Shown here piece by piece: positions 50,811 through 61,039 of a stretch of DNA of 64,000 nucleotides (its first letter is position 1; each line of letters starts with the position of its first letter). Origin of the DNA: Skermanella sp. TT6 (GTDB lineage: Bacteria > Pseudomonadota > Alphaproteobacteria > Azospirillales > Azospirillaceae); the NCBI RefSeq assembly GCF_016653635.2, contig NZ_CP067420.1, positions 2,329,501-2,393,500 of the forward strand. The letters run 5' to 3'. The position numbers and the translations under genes were made by a program. Below the pieces are notes generated by a model, which was given only the letters and a program-made list of their open reading frames with translations, had not been told where the DNA came from and ran no database searches.

Positions 50811-53219
50811 ATGCCGGACGAGACCTATATCCGCTGGTTTTCCGAACTGGGACGCGATGACGTCCCGTCGGTAGGTGGCAAGAACGCTTCGCTCGGCGAG
50901 ATGTACCGGAACCTGAAGCCGCTCGGCGTCGACGTGCCCGACGGCTTCGCCCTGACCGCGGACGCCTTCCGCGACGCGCTGACCGAGGCGAGGGCTTGGG
51001 ACGAGTTGCACGGTCTGCTCGACGGGCTGGACAAATCGGATGTCGCCGGCTTGGCCAGGGCGGGGGCTCGGGCCCGGGAGATCGTCTACGCCGCGGGGCT
51101 GACCCCTCGCATCGAGGCGGAGGTGAAGGCCGCCTGGCGCAGGCTGCTGTCCGAGTACGGCGAGGGGCTGACGGTCGCGGTCCGCAGTTCCGCCACCGCG
51201 GAGGACCTGCCCACCGCCAGCTTCGCCGGCCAGCACGAAACCTACCTGAACGTCGCCGGGGAGGCGATGCTGCTGGACGCGGTGCGGCGGTGCCACGCCT
51301 CGCTGTTCACCGACCGCGCGATCTCCTACCGGGTCGACCAGGGCTTCGACCATTTCAAGGTGGCCCTCTCGGTCGGGGTGCAGAAGATGGTGCGGTCCGA
51401 CTTGGCGTCGGCCGGGGTGATGTTCACGCTCGACACGGAATCGGGGTTCCGCGACGCCGTCTTCATCACCGGCGCCTATGGGCTGGGCGAGACGGTCGTC
51501 CAGGGGGCGGTCGATCCCGACGAGTTCTACGTCCACAAGCCCACTTTCCGGGACGGCTACCGGGCGGTCCTGAGGCGCCGGCTCGGCGAGAAGCAGGTGC
51601 GGATGGTCTATCGGCCGGGCCGCTCGCGGGAACCGACGCGCGTCGTTCAGACGCCCCGCGCCGACCGGGAGCGGTTCTGCCTTTCCGATGCGGAAGTGCT
51701 GCGGCTCGCCGGGATCGCCATCCGCATCGAGGACCATTATTGCCAGCCCATGGACATCGAGTGGGCCAAGGACGGGCTGGACGGCGGCCTCTACATCGTC
51801 CAGGCGCGGCCGGAGACGGTCGCTTCCCGGAGCAGCGCCCTGGAGCTGGAAAGTTTCGTTCCGGAGGGGAAGGGAAGGCCGCTGGCGTCCGGCCGCGCGG
51901 TCGGAGGGCGGATCGCCGGCGGCCCGGTGCGGGTCGTGACGGACGCCCATCACCTGGCGTCGTTCCGCCCCGGCGAGGTGTTGGTCGCCGACACCACGAC
52001 GCCGGATTGGGAACCGGTGATGAAGACGGCCGCCGCCATCGTGACCAACCGGGGCGGCCGCACCTGCCACGCCGCCATCGTCGCTCGGGAACTGGGGATT
52101 CCCGCGGTCGTGGGGGCCGAGCACGCGACCGAGGCGCTGGCCGACGGGCAGACCGTGACGGTATCCTGTGCCGAGGGAGATACCGGCATGGTTTATGACG
52201 GCGTCGTCCCCTTCCGGGTCGAGCGCCTCGACCTGAGCCGGCTGTCCCGGCCGCGGACGCGCATCATGGTGAACCTGGGCAATCCCGACCAGGCCTTCCA
52301 GACCGCGCGGCTGCCGGTGGACGGCGTCGGGTTGGCCCGGATGGAGTTCATCATCGCCGAGGCCATCAAGGCGCACCCCATGGCGCTGATCCACCCGGAG
52401 CGCGTCGAGGACGACGGGGAGCGCGGCCGGATCGCCCGGCTGATCCGGCACCACGCGGACGGCGGGGCCTGTTTCGTCGAGCGCCTGTCGGAAGGGATCG
52501 GGACGATCGCCGCGGCCTTCTATCCGCGCCCGGTCATCGTCCGCCTGTCGGACTTCAAGACGAACGAATACGCGTCGCTGGTCGGCGGACGGTGGTTCGA
52601 ACCGGTCGAGGAGAACCCGATGCTGGGCTTCCGGGGCGCCGCGCGCTACGCCCATCCGGCCTACGAGGAGGGGTTCGCCCTGGAATGCCGGGCGCTTGCC
52701 CGCGTGCGCCGGGACATGGGGCTGACCAACGTGAAGGTGATGGTGCCGTTCTGCCGTCGGCTGGACGAGGCGGAGCGGGTGATCGGGGCGATGGCGCGGC
52801 ACGGGCTGGAGCGGGGGACCGACGGGCTCGAGGTCTATGTCATGTGCGAGATCCCGAACAACGTGCTTCTGGTGGACGAGTTCTCCAAGCTGTTCGACGG
52901 CTTCTCCATCGGCTCCAACGACCTGACCCAGCTGACCCTCGGCGTGGACCGGGACAGCCCGCTGGTCGCCTTCGATTTCGACGAGCGGGATCCCGGCGTC
53001 CTTGCCTTCCTGCGGCAGGCGGTCGAGGGCGCGAAACGGAACGGGCGGCCCTGCGGGATCTGCGGGCAGGCGCCGTCGGACTACCCGGAGATCGCCGAGT
53101 TCCTGGTCCGGCTCGGCATCGATTCCATCAGCCTGACGCCGGACAGCGTACTGAAGACGCTGCGCGCGGTCGTGGAGCTGGAGCAAGGGCTCGGCCGTCC
53201 GGCCCGGGATGCCGGGTGA
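50811..53219 (+). CDS. ppsA: Phosphoenolpyruvate synthase
   Basis: The 802-residue protein has the N-terminal ATP-grasp domain (VGGKNASLGEM, AVRSSATAEDLPTASFAGQHETYLN), the swivelling phosphohistidine domain (NRGGRTCHAAIVARELGIPAVVG, catalytic His in TCHA), and the C-terminal PEP/pyruvate TIM barrel (ARMEFIIAEAIKAHP, SIGSNDLTQLTLGVDRDS, CGICGQAPSDYPE with the catalytic Cys). It makes PEP from pyruvate and ATP for gluconeogenesis. GGGGAGG precedes the ATG at 50811. The length matches the family, around 800. Confidence 0.95.
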   Translation: MPDETYIRWFSELGRDDVPSVGGKNASLGEMYRNLKPLGVDVPDGFALTADAFRDALTEARAWDELHGLLDGLDKSDVAGLARAGARAREIVYAAGLTPRIEAEVKAAWRRLLSEYGEGLTVAVRSSATAEDLPTASFAGQHETYLNVAGEAMLLDAVRRCHASLFTDRAISYRVDQGFDHFKVALSVGVQKMVRSDLASAGVMFTLDTESGFRDAVFITGAYGLGETVVQGAVDPDEFYVHKPTFRDGYRAVLRRRLGEKQVRMVYRPGRSREPTRVVQTPRADRERFCLSDAEVLRLAGIAIRIEDHYCQPMDIEWAKDGLDGGLYIVQARPETVASRSSALELESFVPEGKGRPLASGRAVGGRIAGGPVRVVTDAHHLASFRPGEVLVADTTTPDWEPVMKTAAAIVTNRGGRTCHAAIVARELGIPAVVGAEHATEALADGQTVTVSCAEGDTGMVYDGVVPFRVERLDLSRLSRPRTRIMVNLGNPDQAFQTARLPVDGVGLARMEFIIAEAIKAHPMALIHPERVEDDGERGRIARLIRHHADGGACFVERLSEGIGTIAAAFYPRPVIVRLSDFKTNEYASLVGGRWFEPVEENPMLGFRGAARYAHPAYEEGFALECRALARVRRDMGLTNVKVMVPFCRRLDEAERVIGAMARHGLERGTDGLEVYVMCEIPNNVLLVDEFSKLFDGFSIGSNDLTQLTLGVDRDSPLVAFDFDERDPGVLAFLRQAVEGAKRNGRPCGICGQAPSDYPEIAEFLVRLGIDSISLTPDSVLKTLRAVVELEQGLGRPARDAG

Positions 53220-53269
53220 CGGGACGCCAGCCGCCGGTGCGCGACGGAGGCGCGCCGGCGGCCCCCGGG

Positions 53270-54091
53270 TCAATGGGCCATGAGGACGGGAACGTGCATG
53301 TAGTCCAGCACGGTGCGCGTCGCCCCGCCCAGGACCCATTCGCGGAGCCGTGAGCGGCCGAACGCCCCCATCACGATCAGGTCCGCCGAAACGTCGTGGG
53401 CCGCGTCCAGGATCGCCGAGCCCGCGGCGGAGCCGGAGACGTCGGTGCGACGCAGCTCGGCCGCGATCCCGTGGCGCTGCAGGTAGGCCATCAAGTCCGG
53501 CTCGGGCCGGGGGGTCGCCGGCGGCAGCTTCTCGCGGTCCTCGCTGCCGGACAGCACGACGACACGCTCCGCTCCCGTCAGGAAGGGCATGCCCCGCATC
53601 ACGGCGTCCGCGGCCTGGGCGCTGCCGTTCCAGGCGACCAGGACGGACTTGCCCGTGTCGAAGAAGGGGCCGGTGGACGGCACGACCAGGATCGGGCGGC
53701 CGGTAGGCACCGTCACGATCTCCTCCACCACGCCCCAGCTCTCGCCGGGTTCGGTCTTGCCGACGACGACCAGCTCTTGCAGGCGGCTGACGATGGCGAT
53801 CAGGTCTGCGGCGTCGCCCTCGTAGGCGCTCCAGGCGAGATCGACACCTTCGCGCTCCGCCAGGGAGCGTATCCGCCGTTCCGCCTCGGCGGCCGCCGCG
53901 TAGTCACGCTCTATCAGCGTCTGCAGCGGCGCCGAGTTTTCCGTCAGGATCGCCCGCATGCGCGCGACGTCCTCCAGCGCGTAGAGGCAGGTGACGCGTG
54001 CATCGAACCGCCCGCCGAGCCGCAGGGCGACCTCCACGGGCTCGATCGACCCGTAGGGACGGACATGCGCGAGAATGTCCAGGTAAGCCAT
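53270..54091 (-). CDS. Universal stress protein, tandem UspA domains
   Basis: The 273-residue protein contains two UspA folds: the first (about 1-140) starts LDILAHVRPYGSIEPVEVALRL, and the second (about 150-273) has VLVAWNGSAQAADAVMRGMPFL and the ATP-binding signature LIVMGAFGRSRLREWVLGGATRTVLDYMHVPVLM. Such tandem Usp proteins are induced by oxygen limitation or stress. GGGAGGAAG precedes the ATG at 54091, and an Fnr-like box lies about 90 bases upstream. Confidence 0.93.
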   Translation of the reverse strand: MAYLDILAHVRPYGSIEPVEVALRLGGRFDARVTCLYALEDVARMRAILTENSAPLQTLIERDYAAAAEAERRIRSLAEREGVDLAWSAYEGDAADLIAIVSRLQELVVVGKTEPGESWGVVEEIVTVPTGRPILVVPSTGPFFDTGKSVLVAWNGSAQAADAVMRGMPFLTGAERVVVLSGSEDREKLPPATPRPEPDLMAYLQRHGIAAELRRTDVSGSAAGSAILDAAHDVSADLIVMGAFGRSRLREWVLGGATRTVLDYMHVPVLMAH

Positions 54092-54172
54092 TGCCGTCTT
54101 CCTCCCTTGAACCTGCGGAGCCTTCCGCATGCGCGTTTCCGCCGACTCTAGGCGCCGACGCGAAGGCTTGCC

Positions 54173-54186
54173 TTGATCCAGGTAAA
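54173..54186. promoter_or_regulatory. Fnr-like box upstream of the UspA gene
   Basis: TTGAT-CCAG-GTAAA keeps the left arm and two-thirds of the right arm of an Fnr/Dnr site, about 90 bases before the UspA start. The rest of the 54092-54358 spacer holds no recognisable gene. Confidence 0.35.
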
Positions 54187-54358
54187 GGAGGATTTCGGAT
54201 GGGCGGGGCGGCTCGCGGTGATGCAGTCCCGGCAGGGCGCAAGGGACGTTCCAACCGGAAACGCCGGACCTCGAAGCGCTGGTCGGTCACGGGACATGTC
54301 GAGGCTGGCAGGAGCCGGTGGAGGCCGGGAGGATACGGGCTGTCCTTCGGTGGCGGCG

Positions 54359-54939
54359 TTTCAGAAGAGAGGGCCCGGTTCGGGCTTCCGCGACGCTTCC
54401 CGCAGGACCCGTTCGGCGACTTCGGCAACGGTCGGCGTGACCTCCACCCGCTGCTGGTCGCCCGACCGCTTCAGGTAGACCACGGCCTGTACCGCGTCCG
54501 ATCCGAAGGTCACCCTTTCGCGGTCGATCGCGACGACGCGCCATCCGGCGAGTTCGTCCCCCGGCGCGACGCGGCGGGTCCGGCCGGCGTCGGCGTCCAA
54601 GACGACCGCCACCGCCCTGGCCGACGAGACCGCCACGCCGAGAACCTGCGGCACGGGCACGTCCGACTGGGCCGGCTCCTCCTCCGCGGCGGCGGACTCG
54701 ACCCCTGCCGGGACGTAGGGGCGTCGGCCAGGCGTGAAGGCGGGCCTCCGCAGCAGCTCGTCGATGTCGGCGGCGACCTGACCGCCCGTGTCCTGGGACC
54801 GAACCCGCTCCGCCTCGATCGATCCCGGCGGAATGTCCACCGCCGGCTCTTCCGGTTGCCAGCCCAATCCCTGGACCAGCATCATGCCGCCGGCTGCCAT
54901 GGCGAACAACGACATGAGAAGGGGGGAGGAAGGGCTCAT
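54359..54939 (-). CDS. GspC-like/type II secretion pilot-coupling protein
   Basis: The roughly 192-residue protein has an N-terminal membrane helix (LLMSLFAMAAGGMMLVQGLGW), a spacer with RPAFTPGRRPY, and a C-terminal domain (VPQVLGVAVSSARAVAVVLDADAGRTRRVAPGDELAGWRVVAIDRERVTF) of the GspC homology-region type. GspC links the inner-membrane platform to the secretin. It overlaps gspM by four bases. No C-terminal PDZ domain is present. The GspC/N distinction is not certain. Confidence 0.65.
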
Positions 54940-55517
54940 TCCTTACGGTCCTCGATGGCCAGGATGTCGAAATCCGCCTGTATGTCGATCCGGGGGGCCT
55001 CTGCGGACGGGTCCCCGCGGCTGGAGTCGGCGGCGATATGGAGGCTGCGCACGGCCAGCGACGGATCATGCTGCTGGACGGCGCCGAGAAGCCTTGCCAG
55101 GGATGCCTCGTCGCCGGCGGCCGTCACGCGGATGCCCAGCTGGACCGCATCGTGCTCGCGCCGCGCCGGCACCGGCTGGATGCTGCGCTGCTGGATTCCG
55201 GATTCCGCCACGAGCTTCTGGATGAGCTTCTGGAACTCGGCGGACCCGAGAGCTTCGTTCTCGATGCGCAGGATGCCCTTGCGGCTGCCCGCTGCGTCCT
55301 GCGTTTCCTGCAGGGTCTGCTCCAGCACGGGAATCCGCTGCACCGCGGCCGTCAGGCGCGCCCGCCAGGCCGCGGCGTCGGCCAGCCTGGCCTGGGCCGC
55401 CTCGAAGCGGTCCAGCAAGGGAATGACGACGAGGTTGACCGATCCCATGACCAGCGAGACGAGGATCGTCAGCGCCAGCAGCTTGGAAAGTCGGGGTGAA
55501 ATGGTGAGGGTGTTCAT
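54936..55517 (-). CDS. gspM: Type II secretion protein GspM
   Basis: The 193-residue protein has one N-terminal helix (LSKLLALTILVSLVMGSVNLVVIPLLDRFEAAQARLADAAAWRARL) running into a coiled-coil, and a ferredoxin-like domain (ESGIQQRSIQPVPARREHDAVQLGIRVTAAGDEASLARLLGAVQQHDPSLAVRSLHI). This is the GspM (type b) layout of the inner-membrane assembly platform. It overlaps gspL and the gspC-like gene by a few bases on each side, showing tight co-translation. Confidence 0.8.
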   Translation of the reverse strand: MNTLTISPRLSKLLALTILVSLVMGSVNLVVIPLLDRFEAAQARLADAAAWRARLTAAVQRIPVLEQTLQETQDAAGSRKGILRIENEALGSAEFQKLIQKLVAESGIQQRSIQPVPARREHDAVQLGIRVTAAGDEASLARLLGAVQQHDPSLAVRSLHIAADSSRGDPSAEAPRIDIQADFDILAIEDRKE

Positions 55518-56557
55518 CGGCCCTCCGGTGCCGCACGCTCCAGCTCGAAGCTGAGGGAGAAATCCTCGCCCGCATCGCCCGAGGGGACGACCGCCGTGCG
55601 GAAGACCGGGTTGCGGAAACGGGGCGAACCCTCGATCACCTCGGCCACGCCGGCAGCCGAATTGGTCGAACCCTCGATCTGCACGGTTCTACCGTCGAAC
55701 CGGAAACCCGTCAGGTAGGTGTCGTCGCCCGTGATGCGGGCCAGTTCCGCCAGCAGGACGAGCGGAACCTTGTCGGCCAGGAAGGCATCCAGCGCCTGCT
55801 CGCGGGAGGCGATCCCGGAGATCCGGCGCTCCAGGTCGCCGGCCCTCGCGGCCTCGAGGCGCAGGTCGGCCACCTCCGCCTCCAGGGTTTCGGCCGCCGT
55901 CTCCAGCCGGACCAGGGGAATCAGGACGCCGGCCAGGGCGGCCCCCAGGCCGATCGCCCAGCACAAGGCCACGAATCGGCCAGCACCTCCGGCCGCGGGC
56001 CGGGTGGCGCCGAAGCCGAGGTCGACGGTGCCCTGGGGAAGATCGACCGACAGGGACCCGATGGAGGCCTCGGCGTCCGCCAGGATAGCGCGGATCGGAT
56101 CGAGCAGGCGTTTCGGAACGCAGATCATGTCCACGACGAGCCGCCGGCCGGCGGCGTCGCGCTGCCGGACGCGATACCCGAGATGGACCTGGTCCGCCTT
56201 GAACGGGGTTCGCCGGTCGACCTCGAAGCGAAGGGCCTGGAGGGCCGAACGCTCCGCGGCGAGCGGCAGTTCCACCGGGCTGGTGACGGCCCGGCCCGCC
56301 GCGAAGACGGCGGCGATGCGGCGGCGCTTCAGCAGCCGCTTCAGGGCTTCCCTGTCATCCACGGCGAGCGGCAGTGAAAAAGTCGAGGATGACCGGGCCG
56401 AACGGCGGACGGTGATCGCGTCCGCCGCAAGCTCGACGCGGAGGTCCTTCGGCCGCAACAGGGTACGGAGCCTGCGCGGCACGAGGGAACTCAGCTCGCC
56501 GGTCCACCAGCGCCAGCCCTTCGATGCGGTCTCGGTAAGCGTGCCGGTCGCGGTCAT
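55514..56557 (-). CDS. gspL: Type II secretion protein GspL (GspL/PilN-like)
   Basis: The 347-residue protein has a cytoplasmic actin-like part (about 40-190: FSLPLAVDDREALKRLLKRRRIAAVFAAGR, ALRFEVDRRTPFKADQVHLGYRV), a membrane helix at about 205-228, a coiled-coil, and a PilN-like periplasmic domain (ITGDDTYLTGFRFDGRTVQIEGSTNSAAGVAEVIE). It anchors the GspE ATPase to the membrane. The ATG at 56557 is preceded by GGAGAAG; a TTG at 56572 is an alternative start. Confidence 0.8.
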   Translation of the reverse strand: MTATGTLTETASKGWRWWTGELSSLVPRRLRTLLRPKDLRVELAADAITVRRSARSSSTFSLPLAVDDREALKRLLKRRRIAAVFAAGRAVTSPVELPLAAERSALQALRFEVDRRTPFKADQVHLGYRVRQRDAAGRRLVVDMICVPKRLLDPIRAILADAEASIGSLSVDLPQGTVDLGFGATRPAAGGAGRFVALCWAIGLGAALAGVLIPLVRLETAAETLEAEVADLRLEAARAGDLERRISGIASREQALDAFLADKVPLVLLAELARITGDDTYLTGFRFDGRTVQIEGSTNSAAGVAEVIEGSPRFRNPVFRTAVVPSGDAGEDFSLSFELERAAPEGR

Positions 56558-56605
56558 GAACAACTTCTCCAATCGCGATCATCCGCCGCGTCGTGACGAC
56601 GGCGA

Positions 56606-56782
56606 TCAGCCTTCATTGATCAGGTCGGCGAGGCGCTTGGCAAGCTGTTCTGGCGACATACTTGGGTCAATATATCGGACAACTTGGCCCTTCTTGTTCA
56701 ACAGGTGGATGTGCCTGGTATGCGCCATCGCCATGTCGTGGAGCCGGGTCGCGTCGTCAGGAGCCGGCCGGATCCTGACCAT
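56606..56782 (-). CDS. Short frame resembling the C-terminal part of an SCO1/SenC-like protein
   Basis: The 58-codon frame between gspF and gspL ends with HTRHIHLLNKKGQVVRYIDPSMSPEQLAKRLADLI, like the last strand and helix of SCO-type copper-chaperone/thioredoxin-fold proteins. The usual CxxxC and upstream part are absent and base composition is more AT-rich than the neighbours. It is more likely a remnant than a gene. Confidence 0.35.
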   Translation of the reverse strand: MVRIRPAPDDATRLHDMAMAHTRHIHLLNKKGQVVRYIDPSMSPEQLAKRLADLINEG

Positions 56783-56816
56783 GCCCTTGCATGGCGCCCT
56801 CTTGCATGGGGCTCCC

Positions 56817-58021
56817 CTACATGGCTATCGAGTTCATGCTGAGGATCGCCATCACGACGGACGCGATGACGAAGGCGATCACGCCGCCGAGGCCGATGGT
56901 CAGCAGCGGCGCCAGCAGGGCGATGCCGCGCTGGATCTCGCTCTCGGCCTCCTCCTCCAGGATGTTGGCGGCGTGGCCCAGGACTTCGCCGAGCCGTCCG
57001 CTCTCCTCGCCGACGCGGGCCAGGTCGAGCAGGACGGCCGGAAAGATCCGGGTGGCTGCCAGAGGCTCGGCGATGCCGCGGCCCTCGACCAGGGCGCCGC
57101 GGACATCCTTCAGCGCATCGGCGAAAGCCATGTTGGTGGCGCCGCCGCGGGCCAGTTCGAGCGCGTTGGCGGCCGTCAGGCCGGCACCGACCAGGGTGGA
57201 GAACAGACGCGCGAACCGGCCGCCCTCGATCCGGCGGATCAGGCTGCCGGCCACCGGAGCCCGCAGCAGCAGCCCGTGCAGCGCGCGGCGGGTTTCCGGG
57301 GCGTTGAGCGAGACCCGTACGGCGATCGCCGCCGCGACCAGCGCGCCCAGCGCATGGAACCCGTATCCGCGGAACAGGCGGCTGGCCTCCAGCACCACGA
57401 CGGTCATGGTCGGCAGGCGGTCGCCGGCCCCCTCGAACAGGGGTTCGAGCTGGGGCAGGACGACGGTGAACAGGGTGGCGATGGAAACGGCGGCCGTGAC
57501 CGCCAGGATAGCGGGGTAGGTCAGGGCGGCCCGCACGGCCTTGGCGGACCTCGCGCGCCGGTCGGCGAGATCGGCCAGGCTGCGCAGGATGGTGGCGAGC
57601 GCGCCGGCAGCCTCCCCGGCGCGGATCATGCCGATGGCATAGGGCGGCGCGATCTCCGGCCGCTGCTCCAGCGCTTCGCTGAAAGGGATGCCCGACCGGA
57701 CCTGCTCCAGCACGACGGCCAGGGCCGGAGCCATGGGCTTGAGGTCGCGCGACCGGGCGACCGACGCCAGCGCCTGGTCGAGCCGCAGCCCGGCATCGAG
57801 CAGGAGCGCCAGTTCGCGGGCGAATCGCGACAGCTTGGCCGCCGGCAGGGATTTGCGGCCGATGGCGAACCCGGTGGCGGCGGCTTGGCCCGCCTCGATG
57901 CGGAGCGGCACGGCGCCCCGTTCCTGGAGCCGGCGCGCGACCGCCTCGCTGTCCGCCGCGCTGAGGGTGCCGACGGCGACCTTGCCGTCCCGCTCGACCG
58001 CCTCGAACTGGAAGACGGGCA

Positions 58022-58022
<1 letters not shown>
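56817..58022 (-). CDS. gspF: Type II secretion inner-membrane protein GspF
   Basis: The 401-residue protein has MPVFQFEAVERDGKVAVGTLSAADSEAVARRLQERG at its start and two GspF repeats, each with a helical cytoplasmic domain. The first has LSRFARELALLLDAGLRLDQALASVA and the second RFARLFSTLVGAGLTAANALELA, followed by three membrane helices ending in VIAFVIASVVMAILSMNS. It is the platform component that rotates or moves pseudopilins with GspE. Its ATG overlaps the gspE stop as TGATG. Confidence 0.93.
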
Positions 58023-59739
<1,717 letters not shown>

Positions 59740-59743
<4 letters not shown>

Positions 59744-60441
59744 GGCTGCACCAGTTCGGGAACGAGGAAAACCACCCACAATGCGGCTGACAGGGCGGGG
59801 ACGAAGGGAATGCGGCCGTCCGGCTCCACCCAGCCGCCGCGGACGAGCAACGCCGCGGCGAACAGGCCGAAGACGCCGGACAGGAACAGGACGCCCGGAA
59901 GCGCCGCCAGCCCGACCCAGGCACCGGCCACGGCGAACAGCCGGACATCCCCGCCGCCGATGCCCTCATGTCCCCGGATCCTGCGGTAGGCCGCGCCCAG
60001 CAGCCGGATGACGCCGGCACCGATCGCGGCGGCGGCGGCATGTGCCGGAACCGCCTGCGGCTCCACCCACCAGGTGACCGCCAAGCCGGCGGGAATGAGC
60101 GGCAGGGAAACCGCGTCCGGGACTTCGAGGTAGCGGAGGTCGATCAGGGCCAGGCCGAGCAGGGCCCAGCCCAGGATGGCCGCGAAGACCGACAGGGGCA
60201 TCGGCAGGAGAACGGCGGCCAGGATCGCCGCCAGGGTGCAGGCCGCCTCGATGGACGGATGAAGGCTGCGCAGGGTCGCCGGCTGTCCCTCGGCACCCTC
60301 CAGGCATGCGTCGTCCCCGCCCGGCGGGGCGGGATAGCGATCGACCAGCACGCCGACGATGGCACCGCACAGTGGGGCTGACGCGATCAGAAGTAATTCC
60401 AAGCCGTCCACCTGCTTATTCCGGTCCGTTTCCGTGGACAT
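59740..60441 (-). CDS. gspO: Prepilin peptidase (A24), without the N-terminal Cys-rich methylase domain
   Basis: The 233-residue membrane protein has the aspartic-protease pair of the family, Asp in LALIDLRYLEVPD and the GxGD motif in GHEGIGGGDVRLFAVAGAW, with seven or so helices. The normal N-terminal domain with CPxC pairs is replaced by a short loop after LVDRYPAPPGGDD. It should still cleave pseudopilin leaders, but N-methylation by this protein is doubtful. It is the first gene of the minus-strand T2SS operon; gspD is divergent about 600 bases away. Confidence 0.88.
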
Positions 60442-61039
60442 GCGGGATCACCGCATTGGCGCGATGATACCCGTGTGGTGAGGGACAGCGGTCGAATTTA
60501 TTCCCGCACCACGCCCTTTCGCCTTGTGGACGGGCCGCATCGACGCGGGCATTCGGGACCGCGATCCCCCGAATGTGCCTAAAGATGTACTGGTCATGCC
60601 GAAGGCCGACATGCATTTTCCACCAGCCGGGGATTCGCCATATGTACTGGGGGCGGCACTGTCCAGGATTTTCCCGGCTGAATGCAATGGAAAAACATTG
60701 CTGAACCGGAGGATAGCCGATGAATTACGCGTCGCTTGCAATCCAAGCTGCGCAAGAGGTTAATCCCAAGAGACCAGTCTGGATCCACTCTTTTTCACCC
60801 AGTCACTCCAGCGATGGATAGTTTTGGTTCCCGATCGTCGCTTAGGATTATTGAGAAGGAGTGGCGGAACCTGACTTCACTACCATTCCGATGATCTTTT
60901 CTAGTGCCCGGGTCATGAGTGACAGGACAGATGAGCCGGTTCCATCGGCGAGTGCAAGCCTCGGCGACCCACGGAGGTTTCGGTTTCCGACATCAGGTCT
61001 TCCCTTGAACCCCGGTTGCTTTTAGTCGGTGAACGATCG
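60442..61039. other. Divergent T2SS promoter region, no firm gene
   Basis: It is AT-richer than its flanks and should hold the promoters of gspO (minus) and gspD (plus). The only candidate gene is a 33-codon frame at 60720-60821 described separately. Confidence 0.5.
60720..60821 (+). CDS. Possible 33-residue peptide gene
   Basis: ATG at 60720 follows a good GGAGG site by seven bases; the frame MNYASLAIQAAQEVNP, KRPVWIHSFSPSHSSDG then stops. It has no recognisable relative, and only the ribosome-binding sequence supports it. Confidence 0.25.
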   Translation: MNYASLAIQAAQEVNPKRPVWIHSFSPSHSSDG

